Source: Nucisporomicrobium flavum
GTDB lineage: Bacteria; Actinomycetota; Actinomycetes; Mycobacteriales; Micromonosporaceae
Direction: 5' to 3'
DNA: 64,000 bases
Assembly: GCF_016464385.1 (NCBI RefSeq)
Contig: NZ_JADMLH010000018.1
Location: forward strand, 95,431 to 159,430
The notes under the pieces were generated by a model, which worked only from the letters and a program-made list of their open reading frames with translations, was not told where the DNA came from and made no database searches. Below are positions 18,009-27,723 of this stretch, piece after piece. The position numbers and the translations under genes were made by a program. Position 1 is the stretch's first letter. Every line of letters begins with the position of its first letter.

Positions 18009-18854
18009 TTACCGACCATTTTGTTCGTACTGTGAACGCAAGATGATCAGGTCCCGTTGGCACTCTTCCCGTTCTCCCTCATCCGACGCAAGACCAACGA
18101 GGGCGCTAAACGATTTCTCCGCCCGGTCGAAGTCCGCGCGTGCACCGTCGCGTTCAAGGCGTGTGACAAGCAGCGGCCCGAGCAGTTGATGAGCCCTCCG
18201 GATGCCGGGGCTAGTAATCCTCGGATGACGCAGAGCGCGTTCGGCCGAATCGATGGCGTCATCGACGTCAGACCCAGCCGCGGAGGGCATGAATCGACTA
18301 CGCGACGCCGTGACGCCTGCTAGATCGAGCAGCCTCATCGGGTAGGCGGGGTCTTCGGCCGTCGTATGGTCGAGCAGCCGCACGAAAACGGCGACAACGG
18401 TATGTGCCAGGGCAGGATCCTGTGTCTTCAGCCACTGCGCGCGAACAGCTGACGCCTGACCTTGCAGGGCACGCAGCAAAGCCGTCGGCTCGTCCGTCTC
18501 GGCGCCGCCCGCGATGGCGTCATCGACCTCTCGGCGCAGCTCGGGTGCGACATCACCCCCGTTCGCCGCATGCATCCACACGGCGAGAGCAACGTACGCG
18601 TGCGCGTCCTGCGGACTCGCCAATTCCGACACGCGCAGGCGATGCACCGCGATGACGTCGGCCAACACACCGACCGGCAGCGCGGCACCCTGACTGCGCC
18701 GCAGCAGGATCGCATCGACTGCCTGTGAGGTGTCGACGAGCGCTTGGCCTTCGAGTGCGGGACCCGCGTCCCGGCGGTCCACACAGTCCTTGACACGGCG
18801 GCGCAGCCGCACTTCAGCGGGGAAAGACGCTTCTCGGCGCCGCCAGAAGGCCAC
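18009..18854 (-). CDS. TPR-like helical protein
   Basis: 281 aa, rich in Ala/Arg/Leu helices. Segments such as DDAIDSAERALRHP and ARADFDRAEKSFSALVGL resemble the tetratricopeptide stretches found in actinobacterial CHAT/TPR proteins, but no catalytic domain is attached. The N-terminus MAFWRRREASF could touch membrane or nucleic acid. It converges on the pseudoenzyme operon. Function unknown. Confidence 0.6.
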   Translation of the reverse strand: MAFWRRREASFPAEVRLRRRVKDCVDRRDAGPALEGQALVDTSQAVDAILLRRSQGAALPVGVLADVIAVHRLRVSELASPQDAHAYVALAVWMHAANGGDVAPELRREVDDAIAGGAETDEPTALLRALQGQASAVRAQWLKTQDPALAHTVVAVFVRLLDHTTAEDPAYPMRLLDLAGVTASRSRFMPSAAGSDVDDAIDSAERALRHPRITSPGIRRAHQLLGPLLVTRLERDGARADFDRAEKSFSALVGLASDEGEREECQRDLIILRSQYEQNGR

Positions 18855-19037
18855 TGGCCGAGGCTAACCGTCACCGGCAAGCCGGTCCAACGCTATCGCC
18901 GCAGTACCCCTGACTCGGTAGCAACACCTCCACTGAGCCCGGCCCCATCTCGGCCGGCCATGGACCCCTGCTGCCAAGCCCTCGGACAGCAGTTACCTGC
19001 CCGGCCATCCACAGAGAACGTTGGTTGGGTTAGCCCA

Positions 19038-19067
19038 GGACAGCGCTGGACAGCCCCGGACAACTGA
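19038..19067 (+). promoter_or_regulatory. GGACA decamer array, operator/promoter 2
   Basis: Three units in exact 10-bp phase: GGACAGCGCT GGACAGCCCC GGACAACTGA. A further lone GGACAGCAGTTACC lies at about 18986. No gene starts until 19325, so a transcript from here would have a ~250-nt leader ahead of the T4SS operon. Shares its design with the arrays at 12566 and 32909. Confidence 0.6.
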
Positions 19068-19138
19068 CGTCGTTACCGCGGCCAAGGCAGGGTGGATGGC
19101 GTGACCGATCCGCATTTCCGCGAAAACATTTGCGGTCG

Positions 19139-19316
19139 GGCGACGAACGATGGATATGCGTCCGAGGGGGGCGTCGTTCGTCGCCTCGGGTATTGATTCA
19201 CCGATGCGCTGAAGAACGTTGTCGGGCGAATTCCCCGCGCTGCTCGGGTCACCGGCCGGTATCGGCTGCCTTTCGCTGACCACGTGCGATTGCCCCCATC
19301 AATCGCACGTGGTCAG
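19139..19316 (+). promoter_or_regulatory. Structured leader of the conjugation operon: two long hairpins
   Basis: First stem: GGCGACGAACGA (19139-19150) with TCGTTCGTCGCC (19174-19185), 12 perfect pairs. Second stem: CTGACCACGTGCGATTG (19276-19292) with its exact complement (19300-19316), 17 pairs around a 7-nt loop, ending 8 nt before GTG 19325. No T-run follows, so it may block ribosome access, bind a protein as DNA, or end transcription weakly. Confidence 0.6.
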
Positions 19317-19324
19317 CCAACAAC

Positions 19325-20311
19325 GTGACGACACCCGAACCCAATCCGAGGGGATGGATGGTGCTCTCGATCGCCGCGCCGGATGCGTCACCCGCTGACG
19401 AGACGGTAGCGGCCGGCCACGCACGCCCGGTGAACCAGCCGCTCGTCGTACGAGCGCGTGCAGTGCCCAGCGAGCTCGGACCGGCAGACATCGCGGAACG
19501 GGCATGGTTAGGAGCCGCCGCGCTGCGTCCTGCCGCGATAATCGCGGTGTCGTCCGCCGACGGCGGAGTCGGCCGCTCCACGCTCGTCGCCGCGCTCGGC
19601 GATCTGCTGGCCCTCGCTGTGCCTGGACCGGTCGTCGCCGTCGACATGCACCCCGTGCCCTGGGGAGGCCTGGGCGAACGCATCGGCCGGTCGAACGCCG
19701 GGACTATGTGGGACGCGGTTCGCGACCTGCATACCCTGACCAGCCGCCACGAGGTCGAGCGGTGGACCCAGCGCAGCCCTTCGGGGCTGCTGGCGCTGGT
19801 CGGGGAAACCGAAGGGCAGGGCCGGCGACCGCCACGTCACGACGAAGCCGCGGCGGTCGTCGAGGCGGTGCGCCGGCTCTACCCGCTCACGATCTGCGAC
19901 GTCATGCCCGCCCTGATCGCCGGCGTGTGGCGCACCCTGGCCGCCGCATTTGCGCCGGTGCTGGTGGCGCGAGCGACCGCCGACAGCCTGCACCACACGA
20001 TGAGGCTGCTCACCCACCTTCGGGCGGCCGGAAACAGTGCCGTGGTCGACCGAACAGTGCTGGCCGTCGTCGCCGCCTCTCCGGCTACCGGCCGCACGGT
20101 GCGTGCCGTCCTGCAGCAAGCAGCCACGGTCGTTCCCGACGTCGTCTCGATCCCTTACGACCCGCAGCTCGCCCGGCCCGAGCCGGTCGACGCGCGGCGC
20201 CTGAAGAAGCAGACGCGGACCGCGCTGGTGCGGCTGGCCGACGCCGTCATCGGGCGGTGCGCCGATCCCCGGGTCGCCTTACCCGTCGCCGCCCGGAAGG
20301 AGCGCGCCTGA
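19325..20311 (+). CDS. MinD/ParA-like ATPase heading the T4SS operon
   Basis: 328 aa from GTG. A deviant Walker A, SSADGGVGRSTLVAAL (residues ~78-93), has Arg before Ser-Thr in place of the usual Lys; the A'-like VVAVDMHP follows. Low-complexity N-terminal 60 residues. ParA/MinD relatives of this kind are often the first gene of actinobacterial T4SS operons and may place the machine at a pole or septum (inference). Overlaps the next start (TGATG). Confidence 0.75.
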   Translation: MTTPEPNPRGWMVLSIAAPDASPADETVAAGHARPVNQPLVVRARAVPSELGPADIAERAWLGAAALRPAAIIAVSSADGGVGRSTLVAALGDLLALAVPGPVVAVDMHPVPWGGLGERIGRSNAGTMWDAVRDLHTLTSRHEVERWTQRSPSGLLALVGETEGQGRRPPRHDEAAAVVEAVRRLYPLTICDVMPALIAGVWRTLAAAFAPVLVARATADSLHHTMRLLTHLRAAGNSAVVDRTVLAVVAASPATGRTVRAVLQQAATVVPDVVSIPYDPQLARPEPVDARRLKKQTRTALVRLADAVIGRCADPRVALPVAARKERA

Positions 20312-20682
20312 TGATCTCCACGCTGACTGCTTGGCTCGCCGTGCGGCTACCCACCGAAGCCCAGCACCTGTTGGCAGCGCCCGGGCCGGCGCCGACGCCG
20401 TCGAACGGCCCCGGCGGGTTCGACTGGGGTCGCGTGCACCCCGACGGCTCAGCGATCCCCAAGTCGGGGATCTTCTACACGATCATGAACGCCGTCATGT
20501 GGCTCGGCGGCGTGGCCGCGTTCTGCGGTCTGGTCGCCGGAGCCATCGCGTTCGGCGTCGGACCCATTTTCGGCGCCCACATCGTCTCCGATCGCGGCAA
20601 GAGCATGATGTGGCGCAACGGCCTGGTGGCGATCATCGTGGGTTCGGCCACCGCCATCATCGCCGGGCTGCTGGTGCTGTGA
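20311..20682 (+). CDS. Small two-TM membrane protein, VirB2/TrbC-like position
   Basis: 123 aa. An N-terminal hydrophobic stretch with a Pro/Ala region, then two membrane segments (MNAVMWLGGVAAFCGLVAGA and GLVAIIVGSATAIIAGLLVL) joined by a loop with SDRGKSMMWRN. Size and topology resemble the pilin-like TrbC/VirB2 proteins. It sits directly before the VirB6-like gene, overlapping it by 4 bp. Family assignment rests on topology and context. Confidence 0.6.
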   Translation: MISTLTAWLAVRLPTEAQHLLAAPGPAPTPSNGPGGFDWGRVHPDGSAIPKSGIFYTIMNAVMWLGGVAAFCGLVAGAIAFGVGPIFGAHIVSDRGKSMMWRNGLVAIIVGSATAIIAGLLVL

Positions 20683-22757
20683 CCGCGGCGATGCACGCGA
20701 TCCAGGCCGCCCAGGCGGGCTCAGAGCATCGCACCTCTCGTCGGGCGGGGATCGCGCGCGGACTGCTCCTGGTCGCTGTCTGTACTGCGGTGCTGCTCGG
20801 CGGCGCGGTCCGCGTCGAGGCGGCCCCCGCCCCGAGCCCCGCCCCGTCGAGCCCGGTCGTGGATGCGGCGTGCGCAGCGAAAGCGCCCGGGTCGGTCGCG
20901 TGGTGCATGCCGTGGGCGGTGCACGTCGACAAGCCCACCGGCCCAGGCCGCTCGCACTGGATCACTCAGTGCAGCAAGGCGATCAGCGGCGCCGACAAAC
21001 AGTCGTGCGCCGCCGCGTCGATCAGCCTGAGCAACAGCCCGCGCGACGGGACCGCTTCGGTGCTGATGGACGGCCCGAGCACCGGCGCCGGGCCGAAAGG
21101 GCTGATCAACTGCGCCGCCCAGCTGCCCGTCGGCTACAACCCCAGCCTCCACACGCAGCCGGCCCACGACCTCAAATACAACCTCTGCCAGCAGCAGATC
21201 TCCACGTGGGCGACGCAGATGTACGACCCGGACCCCAAACCGCCGGACTGCCCGGTCGCTGACGTCCGCTGCAAGGTGCAGCGCAACGCGGATGAGGCTC
21301 TGGCGTCCGGTGTGCGCAGCGGCATTCAAGGGCTGGTGGACATGGCGGTGCAGGGCGTGGTGTTCCTGCTGTCCAAACTGGCCGGCTGGGTTTTCAAGGT
21401 CACCGCGATCTCGTCACCGGACACCGCGTTCTACTCCACCTACAACTCCCTCGCCGGCGTGATGGTCGGGCTGATCTTCATCTTCTTCGTGATCTCCACG
21501 ATCATCAACGGGTTGCGCACCACCGCCGGGCCCAGCCCGGTCGCATCTTTGGGCGGGCTCGTGCGGGCGGTGCTCGGTGTCACCTTCGCCGGCGGGCTGG
21601 CCTACACGATCGTCGCTGCCTGGGACCAAGCCACCAACGCGGTCATCGACGCGAACGCCCGTACCCCGTACGACCCGTCGACCCTGGTGACCAGCTTCAG
21701 CAACCTCACCGGCGGCGCCGGAACGATGTTCATCGCGCTGCTGCTGGCAGTGCTGGCGATCATCGGCCTGCTCCTGCTGTTCGTGATCATGCTCTTCCGC
21801 GGTTTGCTCGCCACCGGCGCCGCCTTGTTCGGCGCCGTCGCGATGTCCGGGCAAGCGATGCACGAGACCCGGCACTGGGGACGCCGCTGGTTCTGGACCG
21901 TCAACGCCCTCGCGTCGTCGAAGTTCTTCATCGCCGAACTGTGGATCTACGGCTCCCGGGCCGCGTACGGGTCGGACGACCTGATGAACGCGCTGCGCGG
22001 AGTGCTGCTGATCTGGCTGATGGTGGTCGCGCCCTGGATCCTGCTGCGGCTGACAACGCTGTGGGACGGCTACCTGTCCGACGTCAACGCCCACGGCATC
22101 CTGTCGAGCGCCGGAGGCCCGCTGCAGGTAGGCGCCGACGCCGTCGAAGGGTTCCGCGCCGGTGCCGCCGACGCCAGCGGTATTGGAAGTCCGGCCTCCG
22201 GTGCCGCCGGCGTCATGAATGAGAACGCCGCCAACATGCCGACCAGCCCGGTCGAGGCCGCCGAGAGTGCTACCGGGATCGGTGACGGCAAAGGCCGGCA
22301 GGTGGCCGACGCGGCGTCGACCGGCGCCGACGGTGGGCAGGTCGGCGAAACCGCCAAGGACGCCGGCAGCGAGGAACAGGGCAACGACGGAGCCGGCGAG
22401 ACCCCGAACGGCGAGGAAGCCGACGGCATCCAGTCAGGCGCGCACAGCGCGCAGCACGACATGGCGTCCGGGCAGCTCACCGCTCCCGGCGATGCCACCG
22501 GCTCGCAAGGGTCGCTGCCGATCACCCCGGGCGGGGCGCAGACCGCTGACCCAACCGGTGGCGCCACCAGCGACCTCACCGGCAACCCAGCCGGCGGCGG
22601 TGGCGGAGCCGGCGACAGCGGCATGGGGGCGGACAGCCCGTCGCAGCAGAACTCATCGGCTGACGGTGAGCAGTCCGGTGGCCGCCCGGGCGCCGCAGCA
22701 AGCAGCGGCGATGGTGCTGCTGCCGCCGCCTCCGAAGTGCCCATCGTGCCGATCTAG
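20679..22757 (+). CDS. VirB6/TrbL-like polytopic T4SS membrane protein
   Basis: 692 aa from GTG 20679 (overlapping GTGA; ATG 20691 is an alternative). A signal-like segment is followed by an extracellular region with many Cys (CAAKAPGSVAWC; CSKAIS; CNLCQQQ-like), then about six membrane helices (e.g. GVMVGLIFIFFVISTIINGL, MFIALLLAVLAIIGLLLLFV) and a long disordered Gly/Ala/Asp tail of ~230 residues. This is the usual plan of the inner-membrane channel protein of Gram-positive T4SSs. Confidence 0.8.
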   Translation: MTAAMHAIQAAQAGSEHRTSRRAGIARGLLLVAVCTAVLLGGAVRVEAAPAPSPAPSSPVVDAACAAKAPGSVAWCMPWAVHVDKPTGPGRSHWITQCSKAISGADKQSCAAASISLSNSPRDGTASVLMDGPSTGAGPKGLINCAAQLPVGYNPSLHTQPAHDLKYNLCQQQISTWATQMYDPDPKPPDCPVADVRCKVQRNADEALASGVRSGIQGLVDMAVQGVVFLLSKLAGWVFKVTAISSPDTAFYSTYNSLAGVMVGLIFIFFVISTIINGLRTTAGPSPVASLGGLVRAVLGVTFAGGLAYTIVAAWDQATNAVIDANARTPYDPSTLVTSFSNLTGGAGTMFIALLLAVLAIIGLLLLFVIMLFRGLLATGAALFGAVAMSGQAMHETRHWGRRWFWTVNALASSKFFIAELWIYGSRAAYGSDDLMNALRGVLLIWLMVVAPWILLRLTTLWDGYLSDVNAHGILSSAGGPLQVGADAVEGFRAGAADASGIGSPASGAAGVMNENAANMPTSPVEAAESATGIGDGKGRQVADAASTGADGGQVGETAKDAGSEEQGNDGAGETPNGEEADGIQSGAHSAQHDMASGQLTAPGDATGSQGSLPITPGGAQTADPTGGATSDLTGNPAGGGGGAGDSGMGADSPSQQNSSADGEQSGGRPGAAASSGDGAAAAASEVPIVPI

Positions 22758-22784
22758 CCCGAGCCTGACGAAAGAGATGAACCG

Positions 22785-24302
22785 ATGAAATTCCAGTTCC
22801 CGCCGCGCTCGACGCGCGGAGCGGTCCTCGGGTTCGCCTGGTCCCAGATCGCCCTGGTCATGGCCGGCGTCATCGCCGCCGTCGTAGCTCTCAACCTGCT
22901 GGTCGCTGGCCATCGCGGCGCAGCGGTCGGCGCGCTGGCGGGCTGCGTGCTGCTGGTGACGCTCGGGCTGCTGCGGTTCAAGGGCCGCCGGGTGACCGAG
23001 TGGGCGCCGGTCGTCGCCGGAGCTCTGCTGCAACGCCGGTCCGGGCAAAGCGACTACCGCGGTGGCCCGTACGCGCCGAACAGCGTCGAGCAGTGGATGG
23101 ATCTGCCCGGCCCGGCCGCCGCCTACGTGTGGCTCGAGGCGACCGCCGCCGACGGCACCACGCAGATCGGGTTGCTGCACCACCGCCGTGAGAAGACGGT
23201 GACCGCGGCCCTGACCTGCTACGGCACGAACCTCATCCTGGCCGACCGCGACACGCAGGCGCAGCGGCTGACCGACTGGGCGCAGCTGCTCAACATCCTC
23301 GGCAGTGAGTACGCCGACGCCGGCCTGATCCGCTGGTCGGTGACCTCCCGCGCGGTGCCGGACACCGGCAACGCCGCCCAGCGCTTTCTGGTCAACCGGG
23401 CCGTCGACACCAGCAGCGACGCCTACCGGTCGCTGGCACAGCTGACCGCGGCGGCGGCACCGGCGGCGCAACGCCACGAGATCTACCTGTCGGCGGTGTT
23501 CGACATCGCCCGGCTCTCGGGCGAGATCGCCCAGGCCGGTGGGACGGACGCGGCGATCGCCGCGGTGGTGCTGGACCGGCTGACCGGTATCGAGTCCGCC
23601 GTCATGGAAGCCGGGATCACCACCGGCGGGTGGCTGTCGCCGCGTGCGTACGCCGGCATCATCCGCACTCAGTTCGACCCTGACGATCAGGAAGTCGTTG
23701 ACCTGCGTGCCAGCACCATGCCGACCGATAACGGTCCGACGGCGGCGGGAGTTGAGCCGCGGCTGGCCGGGCCGGTCGCCGCCTGCACCGTCGGCTGGAC
23801 CACCTACCAGCACGACTCGGCGTTCTCGCGAACGCTGTGGGTGGCGCAGATGCCCCGTCAGCTGGTCGCGGCGACGTGGCTGAGCCCGCTCTACATGCGC
23901 ACCACGTGCCGGCGCACCGTCACCCTGGTCGCGCAGCCGGTCCCGGCCGCGGTGGCGCAGCTGGCCACCCGCAGGGAGAAGGTGTCCCGCGCCGGCGACG
24001 AGGTCACCAAACGCAAACTACGGCTGGTCCGCACCGCGCGGGAGGACGACGAGGCCCGCGCGGTCGAGCAGATCGACCGGGAGCAGGCCGCCGGACACGT
24101 GCGCTACCGCTACGCCCTGCTGGTCACCGTCACCGCCACCACCGTGCCCGACCTCGACCGCGATGTCCGCTCGGTCAAACGGATCCTGTCGCGGGCCGGG
24201 TGCGAGGCCATCGTCCTGGCCGGGGAGCAGGACCAGGCGTTCGCCGCCGGAGCGCTGCCCTTGGCGCGCGGGTTGAAGCCGGCCCGGGGGTGGTCCGCGT
24301 GA
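22785..24302 (+). CDS. SCO6880-like T4SS protein
   Basis: 505 aa. Two N-terminal membrane helices (PrgI-like), then a soluble region resembling the N-terminal part of VirB4/TraC proteins; the text GGWLSPRAYAGIIRTQFDP and TTYQHDSAFSRTLWV is typical of the actinobacterial 'SCO6880' family. Start ATG 22785 has GAAAGAGATG upstream. The GTGA overlap couples it to the VirB4 ATPase gene. Together they look like a split VirB3-VirB4 unit. Confidence 0.75.
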   Translation: MKFQFPPRSTRGAVLGFAWSQIALVMAGVIAAVVALNLLVAGHRGAAVGALAGCVLLVTLGLLRFKGRRVTEWAPVVAGALLQRRSGQSDYRGGPYAPNSVEQWMDLPGPAAAYVWLEATAADGTTQIGLLHHRREKTVTAALTCYGTNLILADRDTQAQRLTDWAQLLNILGSEYADAGLIRWSVTSRAVPDTGNAAQRFLVNRAVDTSSDAYRSLAQLTAAAAPAAQRHEIYLSAVFDIARLSGEIAQAGGTDAAIAAVVLDRLTGIESAVMEAGITTGGWLSPRAYAGIIRTQFDPDDQEVVDLRASTMPTDNGPTAAGVEPRLAGPVAACTVGWTTYQHDSAFSRTLWVAQMPRQLVAATWLSPLYMRTTCRRTVTLVAQPVPAAVAQLATRREKVSRAGDEVTKRKLRLVRTAREDDEARAVEQIDREQAAGHVRYRYALLVTVTATTVPDLDRDVRSVKRILSRAGCEAIVLAGEQDQAFAAGALPLARGLKPARGWSA

Positions 24303-25867
24303 GCCGCCGAGTCCTGCCCCGCGAAGGCTCCCTCGCCGACCGCATCGAGCAGCGGGCCGCCGCCCGCGACCTCGCCCGCGCGCAGGCCGCACTGGAGCGG
24401 GAACAGCGCACGCTGGCGCGGCAGGAGGACCGGCTGCTCGGGCCGGTGCCGGTCGGCCCGCGCGGTGCCTACGGCCGCGCGGCAGGGCGGGTGTTCTGGC
24501 AGATGCAACTACCGCCGCTGACCACCACCTCCGCCCAGCTGTGCAGCGTTTATCCGTTCGTGTCCGACCCAGGCTTGCCGGTCGACGGGCCGCTGATCGG
24601 CCTGGAGGTTTACAGCCGCAGCGCATTCACTTTCAGCCTGCACGAGCTGTACCGGGCGAAGGTCATCACCGCCCCGAACATGGTCGTGACCGGCGAGATC
24701 GGCTCGGCCAAGTCGTCGCTGCTCAAGACCCTGGCGTTCCGCGGAATTCCGTTCGGGACCCGATTTTATGGCACCGATTACAAGGGCGAATACGAACAGC
24801 TCGCCGCCGCTGCCGGCATCGCACCGGTGCGGATCGGCCCCGGCCTGGGCGTGATCATGAACCCCCTGGCCGGGATTCGCCGCTACCCGCAGCAGACCGA
24901 GGCCCAGTGGCGGCAGTTGCAGCGCTCGCGCCGGCTGCTGCTGCTCGAAGGACTCCTCGAGATCCAGCTCGGCGGCCCGCTGCAGGAAGCCGAACGCTCG
25001 CTGCTGGAGTACGCCGTCGACGCGGTCACCCGCGAACACGACGCCTCCGCCGGCCGGCTGGCCACCCCCACCCTGTCCGCAGTGCTCGCCGCGACCGGCG
25101 ACCCCACCTTGTGGCAGCACCGCCTCGACCAGCTCGCCTACCCCGTCGACACCTTCGTCACCGACTCCCGCCGGGTCCGCCTGGCCCTCGAACGGCTCAT
25201 CTCCGGAGCGCTGGGCGGGGTGTTCGACGGCCCGGTCGAGTCCAACGCCCGCCTGGACTTCACCCAGCCCGGGGCGATCCTGGACCTGCGCACCATCCGC
25301 GCCTCCGATCAGATGACCGCGATGGCGATGACCTGCGCCCAGTCCTGGCTGGAGACCGAGCTGTCCGCGCCGGACGCCCCACCGCGGGTGTGCTTTTACG
25401 ACGAGTTCGCGCTCATCGCCCGGCACCTGCCGCTGATCCGCCGCATGCGCGAACAGCTGAAGCTGGCCCGGGCGCTCGGCATCGCCAACGTCCTGGCCTT
25501 CCATCGCTTCTCCGATCTCGCGGCGTCCGGGTCGGCGGAGTCCGAACAGGTCCGCATCGCCCGGGGCCTGATCGAGGACTCCGGTGTACGCGTGTCCTAC
25601 CGCCAGGCCACCGGCAGCCTGGAACAGGCCCGCGAATTCCTCGGCACCTCCGACGTCGAGACCGACCTGATGCGCTACCTGCGCCAAGGCGTCGGCCTGT
25701 GGAAGATCGGCACCCGCTCCTTCGTCGTCAAACACCAGCTGTCCCGGCTGGAGACGGCGATGGTGCACACCGACAGCCGCATGGAAGCCGACGAGCCGGC
25801 CGCACCGGTCGACGGCGCCGACTACGACGCCCGCCTGGCCGCCGCCACCGACGCAACGGCCGCGTGA
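24299..25867 (+). CDS. VirB4/TraC-like conjugation ATPase
   Basis: 522 aa from GTG 24299, overlapping the previous stop. A basic coiled-coil-like start (ARAQAALEREQRTLARQEDR) is followed by Walker A TGEIGSAKSSLLKTL (~residue 131) and Walker B VCFYDEFALI (~363). A late motif GVRVSYRQATGSLEQA and WKIGTRSFVVKHQLS fits the family. The hexameric ATPase energises pilus assembly and substrate transfer at the inner membrane. The Walker A Ala before Lys is a mild deviation. Confidence 0.88.
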   Translation: MSRRVLPREGSLADRIEQRAAARDLARAQAALEREQRTLARQEDRLLGPVPVGPRGAYGRAAGRVFWQMQLPPLTTTSAQLCSVYPFVSDPGLPVDGPLIGLEVYSRSAFTFSLHELYRAKVITAPNMVVTGEIGSAKSSLLKTLAFRGIPFGTRFYGTDYKGEYEQLAAAAGIAPVRIGPGLGVIMNPLAGIRRYPQQTEAQWRQLQRSRRLLLLEGLLEIQLGGPLQEAERSLLEYAVDAVTREHDASAGRLATPTLSAVLAATGDPTLWQHRLDQLAYPVDTFVTDSRRVRLALERLISGALGGVFDGPVESNARLDFTQPGAILDLRTIRASDQMTAMAMTCAQSWLETELSAPDAPPRVCFYDEFALIARHLPLIRRMREQLKLARALGIANVLAFHRFSDLAASGSAESEQVRIARGLIEDSGVRVSYRQATGSLEQAREFLGTSDVETDLMRYLRQGVGLWKIGTRSFVVKHQLSRLETAMVHTDSRMEADEPAAPVDGADYDARLAAATDATAA

Positions 25868-27723
25868 TGGCCCGCCCGCCGTTGTCCTCACCCGGGCACC
25901 GCCCGCCCCGCCAGGGCCGGGCCCGCGCCGACATCCTCGGCCGGCTCATCCTGCTCGTGCTGTTCGCCGTGATGGCCGTGGTCGGCGTGGTGTCGCTGTG
26001 GACGGCCGGTCAGCTGTCCGCCCTGCTGACCCACCACCATTGGGCGGACACCACCATCGGGCAGACACCCGGGGTCGTGGTCCGCCTCACCGCGCACCTG
26101 GACCAGCCCGCCGACGCATGGCCGGCCAACGCCCGCCCCGATATCGGCGGGCCGTGGTTGTTGTATCCGCTGTGGGCGCTCACGTTCTTCGGCATCCTCG
26201 CCGGGATCGGCGCACCGGCGCTGCACGTGGCCAAGACCAGGATGCGGCGCCACGGGTTCGCCACGAATGCCGATCTGCACCGGACGCTGACCGCTGACGC
26301 GGTCAGCAAGCGGGCCGACGTCGTGCGCCCCGGCCTCACGATCGTCGACATCGACGACGAGCTCACCCGTGCCGCGAAGACCGCCCGCCGCCGTGATCCC
26401 CTCGAGGTCGCCCGGTTCCTGGGTAACGACGCCACCAGCGGCCGGCCGCTGTACCTGGCCAACGAATACACCCTGCTCGCCGCCGCAGTGCCGCGCTTCG
26501 GTAACAAGACCACCCGGTACGTGATCCCGGCGGTCGCCGACGCCCGGGGTGCGGTCATCACCACCTCGACCCGCCTGGACGTCGCGGAGATCACCTACGA
26601 CCACCGGGCCGCGATCGGCCCCACCCACATCTTCGAGCCGCAGGGCGAGATCCGCGGCGTGCCCCGCATGGCGTGGTCCCCGATCGAAGGCGCCGACGAC
26701 CAGATCGTCGCCATGCTCAGGGCCAACGGCTTCGCCGCCGGCTCCGGCATCGGCGACGAAAGCGTGGAGAACGGCAAGTGGTTCCGCGACCAGGCCGCCA
26801 CCATCCTGCGCGGGCTGCTGCACGCCGCCGCCCTCGACGAGCACGCCACCATGCTCGACGTCCTGGCCTGGTCGCAGAACCCGGCGAACTCGCGGCCCGA
26901 GCGGATCCTGCGGGCGCACGGCGTCGACTCGTGGGCCGACCGGCTCGCCCGGCACCGCGAAACCAGCGGTAGGGCCCGCGACACTATCCAAACAGTCGTC
27001 TCCGGCGCCCTGGATGCGTTCAACGACCCCCGCGTCCTGACCGCCTGCTCGCCGCCGCGCGGGACTCAGTTCAAGCCGGTCGACTGGCTGCGCGAGTCCG
27101 GCACCATCTACCTGGTTGGCACCCGCGACGCCCAAGCGCTGATCGCGCCGCTGCTCGCCGCCCTGAGCGAGGACATCCTCTACCAGGCGAAACGTCTCGC
27201 CCTGACCGCGCCAGGCGGGCGGATCGAACCGACGCTGTACTTCATCGGCGACGAGATCACCAACATCGCCCCGCTACCCTCACTACCCTCGCTGATGAAC
27301 GAGGGCGGCGGCTCCGGCATTGCCGTCAGCATTTTCGCGCAGAACCTGCACCAGCTGCGCGAACGCTGGGGCGACAAGGGCGGCCGGGCCATCGCCGACT
27401 CCGCCAGCGCCCGACTGCTCATCGGCGGCAGCAGCGACGTCACCGGCATGCGCGACGCCCAAGCCCTGGCCGGGCAGGTCACCGACATCACCTCCAGCCA
27501 CTCCTGGGGCAGCGGCCGAGCCTCGGTCAACGAAAGCACCCGCCGGGAGAACCTGCTCGATCTGGCCGACCTGCGCACCCTGCCCGAAGGCCGCGCACTG
27601 GCCCTGGTCGGCAACCTCCCACCGGTCGAGCTCGCCGTACCGGCGTGGTGGGAACGCCCCGACGCCGGCGAACTGACCGCAGGGCGCGACGCTTTCCGCA
27701 AACGACTCGCCGAGGCCGCGTGA
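25867..27723 (+). CDS. VirD4/TraG-like type IV coupling protein
   Basis: 618 aa from ATG 25867 (TGATG overlap). Two N-terminal membrane helices (ILGRLILLVLFAVMAVVGVV; LLYPLWALTFFGILAGIG), then the motor domain. The Walker A region reads AVPRFGNKTTRYVIP (~residues 207-221), with Asn where GK(S/T) has Gly. Walker B is FIGDEITNIAPLPSLPSL with the coupling-protein hallmark MNEGGGSGI. It delivers the relaxase-DNA complex to the channel. Whether the altered P-loop still binds ATP normally is open. Confidence 0.88.
   Translation: MARPPLSSPGHRPPRQGRARADILGRLILLVLFAVMAVVGVVSLWTAGQLSALLTHHHWADTTIGQTPGVVVRLTAHLDQPADAWPANARPDIGGPWLLYPLWALTFFGILAGIGAPALHVAKTRMRRHGFATNADLHRTLTADAVSKRADVVRPGLTIVDIDDELTRAAKTARRRDPLEVARFLGNDATSGRPLYLANEYTLLAAAVPRFGNKTTRYVIPAVADARGAVITTSTRLDVAEITYDHRAAIGPTHIFEPQGEIRGVPRMAWSPIEGADDQIVAMLRANGFAAGSGIGDESVENGKWFRDQAATILRGLLHAAALDEHATMLDVLAWSQNPANSRPERILRAHGVDSWADRLARHRETSGRARDTIQTVVSGALDAFNDPRVLTACSPPRGTQFKPVDWLRESGTIYLVGTRDAQALIAPLLAALSEDILYQAKRLALTAPGGRIEPTLYFIGDEITNIAPLPSLPSLMNEGGGSGIAVSIFAQNLHQLRERWGDKGGRAIADSASARLLIGGSSDVTGMRDAQALAGQVTDITSSHSWGSGRASVNESTRRENLLDLADLRTLPEGRALALVGNLPPVELAVPAWWERPDAGELTAGRDAFRKRLAEAA

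Noticed and set aside
16278..18035. One continuous 585-aa protein
   Set aside because: Its first part is a shadow of the P450 and its end a shadow of the shifted decarboxylase frame; only the middle matches the decarboxylase.
19325..20311. ParA partner of the ParB-like protein for plasmid partition
   Set aside because: It is 36 kb from the ParB-like gene, heads the T4SS operon and has a deviant Walker A; a role in the transfer machine fits better.
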